Positions 46,450-54,426 of a stretch of DNA of 64,000 bases are shown in pieces (the first letter of the stretch is position 1; each line of letters begins with the position of its first letter). Source of the DNA: CADEED01 sp035502995 (GTDB lineage: Bacteria > Pseudomonadota > Gammaproteobacteria > Steroidobacterales > Steroidobacteraceae); contig DATJTW010000003.1 in NCBI GenBank assembly GCA_035502995.1, forward strand, positions 20,228 to 84,227, given 5' to 3'. The position numbers and the translations under genes are program-made. Under the pieces are notes generated by a model, which was given only the letters and a program-made list of their open reading frames with translations, was not told the origin of the DNA and ran no database searches.

Positions 46450-48357
46450 TTTCTTGCGGGTGAGGTTCGCGACGGCGGTTATGAGCGCTTCGGCGCGGAC
46501 GGGCTTCGCCAGGTGCGCCTGGAAGCCCGCGTCGAGCGCATCGGCGCGATCCTGCGTCCGCGAGAACGCCGTCAACGCGATCGCCGGTAGTTTGTCCGCG
46601 TCGTAACCGCTCGAGCGCAGGTTGCGCAACAGCTGGTAGCCGTCGAGCTGTGCCATGCCGATGTCGCTGACCAGCACGTCGGGCGCCGACACCTTGATCT
46701 GCGAGATCGCGGCTTCGGCGTTCGCCGCGTCGGTGACCTGCGCGCCGGCGTCGGTGAGGATGCGCACGATCAGCGCGCGGGCGTCGGGATCGTCTTCCAC
46801 GACCAGCGCGCGCGTGCTGCGCAGCCGGGTCGCCTGGTCCTTCGGCGCCTCGCTGGGCCGCTTCTCGGTCAGCGGCAGGCGCACGCGGAACGTCGCGCCC
46901 TTGCCGAGCCCCTCGCTGGCCACGTCGATGGTGCCGTGCTGGATGTCGACCAGGTGCTTCACGATGGTGAGGCCGATGCCGAGGCCCGCGAAGCTCTTGC
47001 CGGTACCGGATTCCTGCTGGCTGAAGCGCTCGAAGATCTGCGGCAGGAACTCGGCGCTGATGCCGCGGCCGGTGTCCGTCACCGCGATCTCGTATTGGTC
47101 GCCGTTCACGTTGCCGTACACGTCGATGCGGCCGCCATTCGGCGTGAACTTGATGGCGTTCGTCAGCAGGTTCCACACGACCTGCTGCAGGCGCGATTCG
47201 TCGGCCATCACGTGCGCCTCGCGATCCTCCACGTGCAGCTCGATCGACACGTTCTTGTTGGCCGCGGGCGTGGCCACCACCTCGGCGGCGGCCTCGATGG
47301 CGCGCGCTGGCGGCACCACGTCGACGTCGAGCCGCATCTTGCCGAAGCGGATGCCGGCGAAGTCGAGCAGGTCCTCGATGAGATGGCTCTGGATGCGCGA
47401 GTTGCGTTCGATGGCATCGAGACCCTGCTCGATCATCTGCGGCGTGACGTTCTTGCGCCGGAGCACGCTGGCCCAGCCGAGCATGGCGTTCAGCGGATTG
47501 CGCAGCTCGTGCGACAGCGTCGCCAGGAACTCGTCCTTCAGCCGGTTGCTGCGCTCGGCCTCGGCACGAGCGGCGCGTTCGCTCTCCAGCATGCGCTCGC
47601 GCTCGGTGACGTTCGTCGCGATCGCGATGCGCACGCCGTGCCCGTTCTCCGCGACGATGCGCCATTCGACTTCGGCGACGCTGCCGTCGGGACGGCTCAC
47701 CGGCATCATGCCTTCCCAGCGTCCGCCGTCGGCCAGCGTCGCGTGCAGCTTGCCGCAGATCTCCTCGTGCCCTGGCGCGATCAGCTCGACGCACTTCTTG
47801 CCGATGATGTCGCTGCGCTCGCGGGCGGCGAGGCGGCAGAACTCGGGGTTCACGTCGCGGTACACGAGATCGGGATCGAGCAGGGCGATGCCGCTCGACG
47901 CCAGCTCGAAGATCGTGCGGAAGCGCGCGTCGGTGGTGCGCTTCATGATGTCCGCCTGACGCGCGAACAGCAGCGTGCGCACCGTGGCGATCAGCACCGG
48001 CGGGTCCACGGGGTGCGTGAGATAGCTGTCGCCGCCGGCCGAGAGGCCGTGCGTCATGTCGAGCTGGCTGACGTGCGTGGCCGACAGGTGCACGACCGGT
48101 AGATAGGCCGTGTGGGAGCGTGCGCGCAGGCGGCGGCACACCTCGAGGCCGTCGATGTCCGGCAGGTTGATGTCGAGCACGATCAGGCCGATGTCGGCAT
48201 GTTCCGCGGCTTCGAGCGCCTTCAAGCCCGTGTCCGCTTCGATGACGTCGAAACCGGCGGCCTTGAGGATGCGCACGGTCGCGTACAGCGACGCCGCGTT
48301 GTCGTCGACGACGAGGATCTTCTGGTTGGCGATCTGCGCCGGGACGACCGCGCTCAC
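46447..48357 (-). CDS. cytoplasmic hybrid sensor kinase REC-PAS-HisKA-HATPase-REC, 636 aa
   Basis: An N-terminal receiver (about 10-130, acidic pair VVDDN, phospho-acceptor Asp62 in IVLDINLPD) is followed by a PAS domain (about 140-255), HisKA with His283 in FLATLSHELRNPLN, HATPase (NLLTNAIKFTPNGG, DTGRGIS, GLGIGLTIVKH) and a C-terminal receiver with VEDDPDAR and DVLVSDIGMAQLDG. No membrane helix is present. It is the last gene of the stressosome operon and probably carries the output as a phosphorelay. GTG start overlaps the upstream stop; the TAA stop abuts a REP palindrome. Confidence 0.9.
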   Translation of the reverse strand: MSAVVPAQIANQKILVVDDNAASLYATVRILKAAGFDVIEADTGLKALEAAEHADIGLIVLDINLPDIDGLEVCRRLRARSHTAYLPVVHLSATHVSQLDMTHGLSAGGDSYLTHPVDPPVLIATVRTLLFARQADIMKRTTDARFRTIFELASSGIALLDPDLVYRDVNPEFCRLAARERSDIIGKKCVELIAPGHEEICGKLHATLADGGRWEGMMPVSRPDGSVAEVEWRIVAENGHGVRIAIATNVTERERMLESERAARAEAERSNRLKDEFLATLSHELRNPLNAMLGWASVLRRKNVTPQMIEQGLDAIERNSRIQSHLIEDLLDFAGIRFGKMRLDVDVVPPARAIEAAAEVVATPAANKNVSIELHVEDREAHVMADESRLQQVVWNLLTNAIKFTPNGGRIDVYGNVNGDQYEIAVTDTGRGISAEFLPQIFERFSQQESGTGKSFAGLGIGLTIVKHLVDIQHGTIDVASEGLGKGATFRVRLPLTEKRPSEAPKDQATRLRSTRALVVEDDPDARALIVRILTDAGAQVTDAANAEAAISQIKVSAPDVLVSDIGMAQLDGYQLLRNLRSSGYDADKLPAIALTAFSRTQDRADALDAGFQAHLAKPVRAEALITAVANLTRKK

Positions 48358-49220
48358 GGGATGCCTCCGGGCGCAGCCGGCACGTCCAGCTTCACGGGCA
48401 GCGTCACCGAGAAGCGCGAGCCCTTGCCGAGCTCGCTGGTGACGGCGACCTGGCCGCCGAGCAGCGCCGCGAACTTGCGGGCCAGCGACAGACCGAGGCC
48501 CGTGCCGCGCAGCCGTTTCTGCAGTTTGGTGTCGAGCTGCACGAAGTCGGCGAACAGGGTCGGCAGGTGTTCGGCCGAGATGCCGATGCCCGTGTCCGTC
48601 ACCGCGAACTCGACGTGGTCGGCGTCGATCAATCGCGCCGAGATGCGCACTTCGCCTTCCGTCGTGAACTTGAGCGCGTTCGAGATGAAATTGCGCAGGA
48701 TCTGCGACAGCTTCTTGTCGTCCGTGTACAGCTTGATCACGCCTTCGGGCTCGTCGAACACCAGCGAGATCGCCGACGACGACACGATCGGCTTGAACAT
48801 GCCGCGCAGCGCGGAGAACAGGTCGACCATCTCGAACCACTCCGCCGAGATCGTGATGCGCCCGGCTTCGACCTTGGCGAGGTCGAGCAGGTCGTTGACC
48901 ATGTCCGTCAGCTCGCGCGTCGAGCCGCGGATGAACTCGACCTGCTTCTGCTGCTCGGGCGTCAGCGGGCCGTCGAGCCGCGACAGCAGGATGCCGGTGA
49001 TGCTGGTCATCGACGTCAGCGGCGTGCGGAACTCGTGGCTCATGTACGAGAGGAAGCGGCTCTTCAATTCGTTGGCGTCGCGCAGCTGCGCGGCCTTGTC
49101 GTCGAGCTCGGCGTACAGCGCGACCACGCCCTTGTTCGTTTCCTCGAGCTCGGCGCGCAGCAGCTCGATGTCGGCTTCGCGCGCGGCGAGCTGGGAGAGC
49201 AGGTCGGCGCCGGCGTTCAC
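48354..49220 (-). CDS. soluble sensor histidine kinase with coiled-coil N terminus, 288 aa
   Basis: Residues 5-55 form a coiled coil (LAAREADIELLRAELEETNKG...), followed by HisKA with His62 in FLSYMSHEFRTPLTS and an HATPase domain with the N box LRNFISNALKFTTEG, DTGIGIS and GTGLGLSLARKFAALLGG. It has no sensor or membrane domain, so it must be driven by a partner; the coiled coil could receive the signal from the stressosome proteins encoded upstream. GTG start overlaps the phosphatase stop. Confidence 0.88.
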   Translation of the reverse strand: MNAGADLLSQLAAREADIELLRAELEETNKGVVALYAELDDKAAQLRDANELKSRFLSYMSHEFRTPLTSMTSITGILLSRLDGPLTPEQQKQVEFIRGSTRELTDMVNDLLDLAKVEAGRITISAEWFEMVDLFSALRGMFKPIVSSSAISLVFDEPEGVIKLYTDDKKLSQILRNFISNALKFTTEGEVRISARLIDADHVEFAVTDTGIGISAEHLPTLFADFVQLDTKLQKRLRGTGLGLSLARKFAALLGGQVAVTSELGKGSRFSVTLPVKLDVPAAPGGIP

Positions 49221-50212
49221 GGCGCCACCACGACGACCGTCGCGTCGTCACGTTCGCGACGATGATCCCGGTACAACACGCCGGCGATCACCGATGGATG
49301 GCAGCCGAGCAGGTCGGGGCGGTGCTTGAGATCCCAGCGGCCGGAGACGCCGTCCGAGTGCATGACGAGCAACGCGCGCGGCTCGCAACGGTATTCGAAC
49401 TGCTGCGCGCGGCGCTGGTTGATGCCCAGCGTCCCGTTGTGCGAGACCAGTCCCTGCGACTTGCCGGCCGACACCAGCGTGCCGCCGATGTTGCCGACGC
49501 CGGAGTACGAGAGGCGATCGCCGACCAGCAGCGCGCTGGCCGCGGCGCCGCCGCGCGTTTTCGACATGGCGGCGTTGGCGCGCGTCATGACTTCCTGCGG
49601 CGGGGCGAATGGCGACGCGTCGAAGGCATCGAGGCAGGCGCGCGCGGCTTCCGCGGCGAACGAACCGTGACCGAGTCCGTCGACGACGACCACCGCGATG
49701 CCTTCCTCGCCGCGCGCCACCTTCCAGGCGTCGCCGCACTCGACCTCGCCTTCGACGGTGATGTTCACGGCGCCGTGACGCACCGGCAGCTCGTGGCCGA
49801 AGCGCGCCATGACCACCGTGCCTTCGCCGGGGTGCGAGTAGATGTCGAAATCGTTGGCCAGCCGGCGCACCGCGCCGAGCCCGGTGCCGGGCGTGCCGAT
49901 GGTGGAGTAGCCGTCGGTCAGGCACTTGGCGACGTCGGCCATGCCCGGGCCGCGGTCGATGGCCAGCAGCTCGATGACGGAGTGATCGTCGTCGCCGATG
50001 TGCTGGACGATCAGCTCGCCGCCGCCGGCGTGACGATTCAGATTGTTGGCGAGCTCGGTGGCGGCGATGGCGACGTCGCTGGCGAGATCGGCGTTGAACT
50101 CGAAATTGGCGAGCGTCTGCGCGGCGCGGCGCGCCTCGCCGACCTTGCTCGCCTCGTCGATGACGAAGCGCTGTGCCGCGCGGGCGGTGCGGAATTCCAC
50201 GGCTACTTCCAT
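49217..50212 (-). CDS. RsbT-like ATPase fused to a PP2C/SpoIIE-type phosphatase (RsbT-RsbX fusion), 331 aa
   Basis: The first 135 residues form a GHKL anti-sigma-type kinase domain (VAIAATELANNLNRHAGGG for the N box, LLAIDRGPGMADVAKC, TPGTGLGAVRRLANDFDIYS). Residues about 145-331 form a small PP2C fold of the RsbX/SpoIIE class (IAVVVVDGLGHGSFAAEAARAC, SYSGVGNIGGTLVS, LLVMHSDGVSG). In stressosome systems RsbX dephosphorylates RsbS and RsbR to reset them. Here the fold is joined to a second switch-kinase-like domain. The start sits in a triplicated 17-nt repeat. Confidence 0.88.
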   Translation of the reverse strand: MEVAVEFRTARAAQRFVIDEASKVGEARRAAQTLANFEFNADLASDVAIAATELANNLNRHAGGGELIVQHIGDDDHSVIELLAIDRGPGMADVAKCLTDGYSTIGTPGTGLGAVRRLANDFDIYSHPGEGTVVMARFGHELPVRHGAVNITVEGEVECGDAWKVARGEEGIAVVVVDGLGHGSFAAEAARACLDAFDASPFAPPQEVMTRANAAMSKTRGGAAASALLVGDRLSYSGVGNIGGTLVSAGKSQGLVSHNGTLGINQRRAQQFEYRCEPRALLVMHSDGVSGRWDLKHRPDLLGCHPSVIAGVLYRDHRRERDDATVVVVAP

Positions 50213-50254
50213 CGGACCATTACTTCCATCGGACCACTACTTCCATCGGACGAT
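50204..50254. repeat. three tandem 17-bp repeats at the rsbT/phosphatase gene junction
   Basis: Three near-identical units TACTTCCATCGGACC(A/G)(T/C) lie at 50204-50220, 50221-50237 and 50238-50254. Each contains ATGGAAGTA on the coding (minus) strand. The last copy is the true phosphatase start (ATG GAA GTA GCC), and the first copy forms the end of rsbT (TGG AAG TAG). With a single copy the two genes would overlap by 8 nt. Confidence 0.9.
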
Positions 50255-50635
50255 AGTGACGCGCGTGCCGCCACCCACCTTCGTGTCCAGCTCGAACTCG
50301 TTCGACAGGCGCTTCGCGCCCGTGAGGCCCATGCCGAGTCCGTTGCCCGAGGTCCAGCCGTCCGTCATCGCGAGATCGAGATTCGGGATGCCCGGGCCTT
50401 CGTCGGCGAACTTGAGCTTGAGACCGCGCCGTTCGCTGCCGCTGATGACCTCCCAGTGCATGTCGCCACCGCGGCCGTAGATGAGCGTGTTGCGCGCCAG
50501 CTCGCTGGCCGCCGTGACCATCTTCGTCTGGTCGACCAGCGAGAAGCCGAGTTCCTGCGTCAGCTTTCGCACCAGCTGGCGGGCCAGCACGATGTCGTGT
50601 TCGGACCGGAGAGGCGCTTCGCCGCTAGAGCTCAT
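50237..50635 (-). CDS. rsbT: RsbT-type serine/threonine switch kinase, 132 aa
   Basis: This single GHKL domain has the N box KMVTAASELARNTLIYGRGG, the G1 box LKFADEGPGIPNLDLAM and the G2 region GNGLGMGLTGAKRLSNEFEL, the last close to RsbT proper. In stressosomes RsbT is held by RsbR-RsbS and, on stress, phosphorylates them and is released to act on its target. Here no RsbU is present; the kinases encoded downstream are the likely targets. Start ATG overlaps the rsbS stop by 11 nt. Confidence 0.9.
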   Translation of the reverse strand: MSSSGEAPLRSEHDIVLARQLVRKLTQELGFSLVDQTKMVTAASELARNTLIYGRGGDMHWEVISGSERRGLKLKFADEGPGIPNLDLAMTDGWTSGNGLGMGLTGAKRLSNEFELDTKVGGGTRVTIVRWK

Positions 50636-51002
50636 CGACGCCGTCCGAGTCGATCTTCTGGCGCAGCAACGCCATGCCGCGCTCGACGTTGAGCGCGGTC
50701 GCGACACCGGGCAGCGACAGGCCGAGCTCCACCAGCGTGATCGCGACCGCCGGCTGCATGCCGACGAGGATCGTCTCCGCGCCGAGGATCTTGCTCATGC
50801 CGGAGATGTCCGCGACCATGCGGCCGATGAACGAATCGACCATCTCGAGCGTCGAGATGTCGATCAGCACGCCCTTGCTGGCGTGCTTCTGGATGGCGGC
50901 GGTCAGGTCGTCCTGCAGTTTCAGGGCGAGCTGATCGTGCATGTCGACCTGGATGGTGACGAGCAGGAACTCGCCCATCCGCAGGATCGGGATTCTTTCC
51001 AT
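50625..51002 (-). CDS. rsbS: RsbS-type STAS scaffold protein, 125 aa
   Basis: The protein is a single STAS domain: IPILRMGEFLLVTIQVDMHD, KGVLIDISTLEMVDSFIGR and MSKILGAETILVGMQPAVAITLVELGL. The serine within VDSFIGR (Ser57) aligns with the residue that RsbT phosphorylates in Bacillus RsbS. It is the core scaffold of the stressosome. It starts 6 nt after rsbR. Confidence 0.92.
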   Translation of the reverse strand: MERIPILRMGEFLLVTIQVDMHDQLALKLQDDLTAAIQKHASKGVLIDISTLEMVDSFIGRMVADISGMSKILGAETILVGMQPAVAITLVELGLSLPGVATALNVERGMALLRQKIDSDGVDEL

Positions 51003-51008
51003 CGTGGA

Positions 51009-51860
51009 TTACTTCGCGAGCGAGCTGCCGGTGCGCTTCAGGGCGAGGGCGAGCGCGTCGGCGAGATTGGCTTTCGTCGTGACGCCCTGGAGGTCGACGC
51101 CGAGGTGCACGATCGTCTGCGCGATCTGCGGGCGGACGCCGGAGATGATGCACTCCGCGCCCATGAGGCGCAGCGCCGTCACCGTCTTCAGCAGGTGCTG
51201 CGCGACCAGCGTGTCGACCGTCGGCACGCCGGTGATGTCGAGGATCGCGATCTGCGCGCCCGTGTCCACGACCTTCTGCAGCAGCGATTCCATGACCACC
51301 TGCGTGCGCGCGGAGTCCAGCGTGCCGATCATCGGCAGCGCCAGGATGCCTTCCCAGAGCTTTACGACCGGCGTCGACAGTTCGAGCATCTCGCGCTGCT
51401 GGCGGTTGATGATCTCCTCGCGCGACTTCTGGAAGGTCTTGACCGTGTGCAGGCCGAGCGAATCGAGCAGCTCGGTGGCTTTCCAGGTCTGTTCGGCGAG
51501 GGCGTCCGCGTCCTTGCCCATTTCGGCCTTCAGCGCCGCGAAGAAGGGTTTCTTGAAGGAGAAGACGAACGTCGCGGTTTCGTCCGAGGTGAAACCCTGC
51601 GCGGCGCGCGAGCGGGACACGCCTTCGAGGAATTCGCGCACCGGTTTGAAGTCGCTGGCGGTGATGTCGCTGGCCTTGGCGTGTTCGGCGGCGGCGGTGA
51701 TCAGCTTCAGGAACTCGCCGGTCTGCTGCTCGAGCTCGATGGCCGAGATGCGGCCCTTGCCGGCGGGCAGGGCGGCGGCGAGGTCCTTGGCCCAGCCCGC
51801 CTGGATTTCCTTGCCACTCTTCTTCAGCACATTGGACATGGTGGCGTCGGCCATTGGCAT
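51009..51860 (-). CDS. rsbR: RsbR-type stressosome sensor with C-terminal STAS domain, 283 aa
   Basis: The N-terminal 150 residues are an all-helical globin-like sensor of the RsbRD class. The C-terminal STAS domain is a close RsbR match: REMLELSTPVVKLWEGILALPMIGTLD, AILDITGVPTVDTLVAQHLLK and GAECIISGVRPQIAQTIVHLGVDL. Both regulated threonines are present, Thr210 (DITGV) and Thr249 (IAQTIV). It is the first gene of a six-gene operon. The start MPMADATMS follows a GGGGAA ribosome-binding site. Confidence 0.93.
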   Translation of the reverse strand: MPMADATMSNVLKKSGKEIQAGWAKDLAAALPAGKGRISAIELEQQTGEFLKLITAAAEHAKASDITASDFKPVREFLEGVSRSRAAQGFTSDETATFVFSFKKPFFAALKAEMGKDADALAEQTWKATELLDSLGLHTVKTFQKSREEIINRQQREMLELSTPVVKLWEGILALPMIGTLDSARTQVVMESLLQKVVDTGAQIAILDITGVPTVDTLVAQHLLKTVTALRLMGAECIISGVRPQIAQTIVHLGVDLQGVTTKANLADALALALKRTGSSLAK

Positions 51861-52243
51861 TTTTCCCCGGAATTGGTGACTGGAACGAATCGAAACGAGC
51901 GGCGATGGTAGCAACCAGTCCCGGGAACACCCTGTAGGCATGTTCTGACTGCGTTGCGGGACTGCACCCACACGAACACGGGCCCTTCGCCGCACAATCT
52001 AACTACTGGCCGCCCGTTTGGCGCGATCCGGACAGGGATTCCGGCCGTTTCGGATCGGTCTCTTGTCGCGGACCGTTCGTCGAACCGGCGCTCATTGTGC
52101 GGGACTTATGTCGGACACGCCGGGGGATTCGCGTTGCCGGGCAGGGCGTCCAGAAGGCGTAAGCCTTTGTTCGGGCGGGGGATATCTTTGTTCGCGGTGC
52201 GGAAATCCGGTGTGGTAGGATGCGCGCCCTCAAATTGAGCCAC
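51861..52243. promoter_or_regulatory. intergenic region with rsb operon promoter and tRNA promoter
   Basis: This 383-nt spacer has no convincing gene. Near the rsbR start is an inverted repeat GACTGG...CCAGTC (about 51878-51918) that could be an operator for the stressosome operon. Toward the tRNA, TAGGAT at 52216-52221 with a GC-rich discriminator (GCGCGCCC) looks like a stable-RNA promoter under stringent control; a good -35 element was not found. A GGAAC...TCTGA pair at about 51924-51949 resembles an ECF promoter but faces no gene. Short frames here were judged spurious. Confidence 0.4.
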
Positions 52244-52320
52244 GCGCCCGTAGCTCAGCTGGATAGAGTACCTGGCTACGAACCAGGTGGTCGGGAGTTC
52301 GAATCTCTCCGGGCGCGCCA
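52244..52320 (+). tRNA. tRNA-Arg (anticodon ACG)
   Basis: A full cloverleaf of 77 nt can be folded: acceptor GCGCCCG pairing with CGGGCGC, D arm with GCTC...GAGT around AGCTGGATA, anticodon stem CCTGG/CCAGG with loop CTACGAA (anticodon ACG at 52278-52280), variable loop, T arm GGGAG-TTCGAAT-CTCTCC and an encoded CCA end. The A at position 34 is expected to be edited to inosine so that the tRNA reads CGU, CGC and CGA. Confidence 0.98.
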
Positions 52321-52378
52321 TATAAATGAAAGGGCCCCGTTTGCCGCTTCGGCAATCGGGGCCCTTTCATTTATATGG
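52318..52378. terminator. long perfect hairpin terminator overlapping the tRNA CCA end
   Basis: The arms 52318-52339 and 52357-52378 are perfectly complementary over 22 nt (left arm begins CCATATAAATGAAAGGGCC) and enclose an inner small hairpin TGCC-GCTTC-GGCA. The left arm includes the last bases of the tRNA. The symmetrical AT-rich ends give a T-rich tract on either strand, so it can stop transcription in both directions. Confidence 0.8.
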
Positions 52379-52408
52379 CCCGCCCGTCGAGCTTCGAATT
52401 CTTGTCCA

Positions 52409-52553
52409 CCACCCGGTGGTGGTCGGGGGTTCGACAACTCGGGCACCGTTCCCGGGACATGCGCCACCGGTCACCCCGAGTTGGACAGATTCGCGTCCGC
52501 GAATCTGGTCCTCGCCGCTTCGCGGCGAGGATTGCCCGCGGTATCGCGGGCAA
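52409..52553. repeat. array of four short hairpins downstream of tRNA-Arg
   Basis: Consecutive palindromes occupy this stretch: CCACCacccGGTGG at about 52409-52422, CAACTCGGG (52435-52443) with CCCGAGTTG (52475-52483), CAGATTCGCG-TC-CGCGAATCTG (52486-52507), CCTCGCCGC-TTC-GCGGCGAGG (52510-52530) and TTGCCCGCG-GTAT-CGCGGGCAA (52532-52553). No open frame is supported. It could be a structured RNA or a decayed REP cluster in a tRNA-linked integration spot. The remaining 90 nt up to the next gene show nothing distinctive. Confidence 0.6.
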
Positions 52554-52643
52554 CAATCTCTCCGCCCACCAAAGTCGGCCATCGAGCTCCATGCTATTCG
52601 GACGTCCTATCTACCAATCCCTTTGCCCACCATCCCATCCCGC

Positions 52644-53162
52644 TCACCTCGGCGAAAAATTCGAATACCAATTCCATTCCCACGTCTTTCCGTCATCCAC
52701 CGAAAACGCCCGGCTATACACCGGCGCCTTCGGCTGCCGCTTGTCCCAATGAAACCTGACGATCACATTCCGTCCCCCGACCACTTCCCGGCCGAAAAAA
52801 TCCCCCTGGTCCCCATCGAATGACCCCACCTTTCCGCCATCCAGCTTCACCGTGGCAGTGTCGGCCCAGTAGATCGTCCACAGCCGCGTCTTCGGTTCGA
52901 ACAACCGGAGCGTCAAACCCTCGAACGGCTTGCCCTCCAGCGCGGTACTGAAGACATCGACATTGCCCTGGCCCTGCAACACCTGCCGCAGCTCCTGCGT
53001 CGCATCGAACTCCTGCCAGTCGTCGCTTCCCGTCAGCGGCGCCTTCAGCGTTCGGTTCCGGATGTTCCATCTACCGACGAGGTAGTCGAAATCGTTCCTG
53101 GACGAGCTCGCGCTCGCGGCGATCTCGAGAGTTCCTTGCGGTGAAATGGTGAATGCCTTCAT
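52644..53162 (-). CDS. conserved hypothetical protein, DUF1579-like beta-barrel, 172 aa
   Basis: After a short N terminus (MKAFTISPQGTLE) the sequence NDFDYLVGRWNIRNRTLK and the later strands FEGLTLRLFEPKTRLWTIYWAD and DGDQGDFFGREVVGGRNVIVRFHWD match the lipocalin-like family often labelled DUF1579. The family has no established function. No signal peptide is seen. Start chosen at MKAFT; the longer upstream frame lacks similarity. A GGAGGATCC-like Shine-Dalgarno lies just upstream. Confidence 0.7.
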   Translation of the reverse strand: MKAFTISPQGTLEIAASASSSRNDFDYLVGRWNIRNRTLKAPLTGSDDWQEFDATQELRQVLQGQGNVDVFSTALEGKPFEGLTLRLFEPKTRLWTIYWADTATVKLDGGKVGSFDGDQGDFFGREVVGGRNVIVRFHWDKRQPKAPVYSRAFSVDDGKTWEWNWYSNFSPR

Positions 53163-53349
53163 GGATCCTCCTGCGTGGCGAACACAGGTTAAGGCAGGGT
53201 CGCAACTCCCCGCGTAGGACCCGTTCGGCAATCTAGTTAGTCCCCGGGGCACCCGATACGCGGTTCCTACACGAACTACCGGTTCGTGCCGCTGCAGCGA
53301 TGCGTATGCGTCGGCGACGCTCCTCCCACATCACGAGGGAGGTATCTTC

Positions 53350-54387
53350 ATGAAGACCAAGCGCGGCCTGTTCGGCATCCTTGCGACACTGCTTTGTATT
53401 TCCTTCTCATCCGCTCACGCCGCTCCGGGCTACCGGCTCGTTCCCCTCGACGACGGCACCCACGGCACCATGGCCTTCGACCTCAACCAGCGCGGCGAAG
53501 TCGTCGGCATGCGCTCCGTCGGCGGTGAGACCCACGCGTTCCGCTGGCGCGACGGCGTCTTCACCGATCTGCACGACCTGATCGCGCCCGAATCCACCTA
53601 CTCGCAGGCCGCGGGCCTCAACGACCGCGGGGCCATCGTCGCCGACAGCTTCGACGGCGAGTCCTTCCGCGGATTCCTGCTGCGAGGCAACCAGGTGAGC
53701 CCGATCAACGTCGTTTCGGGCGAGACCCAGGTCTTCCCGTTCGACATCAACGACCGCGGCCAGATCCTCGTCGACAGCATCGTCAACGGCCGGGAAGACT
53801 CGTTCATCGTCGCGGGCAGCAACGTGCAGCGCCTCGAAGGTCCTCCGGGCGGAACGGATTCGACGCACGCCGTCGCCATCAACGATCGCGGTGCGGTCGC
53901 CGGCAGCACGAACACGGCGGCCGGCACGCGCGCGGTGCTCTGGCAGAACGGTACCGCCATCGATCTCGGCGTGACCGCCGGCGCCAGCTCGAGCTTTGCG
54001 TACGACCTGAACGACCGCAACGAAGTCGTCGGCAGCGTCAACATCGGCGGCGGCTCGCACGCGATGCACTGGCGGAACGGCACGATGACCCTGCTGCCCG
54101 CGCTCCCCGGCGAAGCCGCGAGCAGCCCGCAGGCCGTCAACACCTGGGGCGCCATCGTCGGCAGCACGATCATCCTCGAGCCGCAGTTCCGGTCGACGGC
54201 CACGGCCTGGCTGGGCCGGACCGTCGTCGAGCTCGATGGACTGGTGCGCGCGGACGACCCGCTGAAACCCTACGTGCATCTCACCGGCGCCGAGCAGGTG
54301 AACGACCGCGGCGACATCGTCGCGTCCGGCGTCGATTCGCGCAGCGGCCGGCAGGTCGTCTATTTCATGACGCTGTTCGGCAACTGA
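53350..54387 (+). CDS. exported HAF-repeat protein, 345 aa
   Basis: A signal peptide (KRGLFGILATLLCISFSSAHA) is followed by six to seven copies of a roughly 45-residue repeat with the pattern A-x-D-L/I-N-x-R/D-G-x-V/I-V-G, for example AFDLNQRGEVVG, AAGLNDRGAIVA, PFDINDRGQILV, AVAINDRGAVAG, AYDLNDRNEVVG and QAVNTWGAIVG. This is the HAF (extracellular repeat, beta-propeller) family. It is likely periplasmic or secreted, role unknown. A consensus GGAGGT precedes the ATG. Confidence 0.87.
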   Translation: MKTKRGLFGILATLLCISFSSAHAAPGYRLVPLDDGTHGTMAFDLNQRGEVVGMRSVGGETHAFRWRDGVFTDLHDLIAPESTYSQAAGLNDRGAIVADSFDGESFRGFLLRGNQVSPINVVSGETQVFPFDINDRGQILVDSIVNGREDSFIVAGSNVQRLEGPPGGTDSTHAVAINDRGAVAGSTNTAAGTRAVLWQNGTAIDLGVTAGASSSFAYDLNDRNEVVGSVNIGGGSHAMHWRNGTMTLLPALPGEAASSPQAVNTWGAIVGSTIILEPQFRSTATAWLGRTVVELDGLVRADDPLKPYVHLTGAEQVNDRGDIVASGVDSRSGRQVVYFMTLFGN

Positions 54388-54426
54388 CCGCGCGGATCTG
54401 CGCGACAACGCGGCGGCGTGACCGGA

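Noticed and set aside
51924..51949. GGAAC...TCTGA pair resembling an ECF sigma promoter on the plus strand
   Set aside because: No gene begins downstream before the tRNA, and the spacing is slightly short.
52106..52321. Frame antisense to the tRNA-Arg
   Set aside because: Encodes the well-known spurious MARPERFELPTTWFVARYS-type peptide from tRNA antisense; no independent gene support.
52276..52823. Several short frames on both strands after the tRNA
   Set aside because: They translate hairpin DNA and share no known family; the region is better explained as terminator plus stem-loops.
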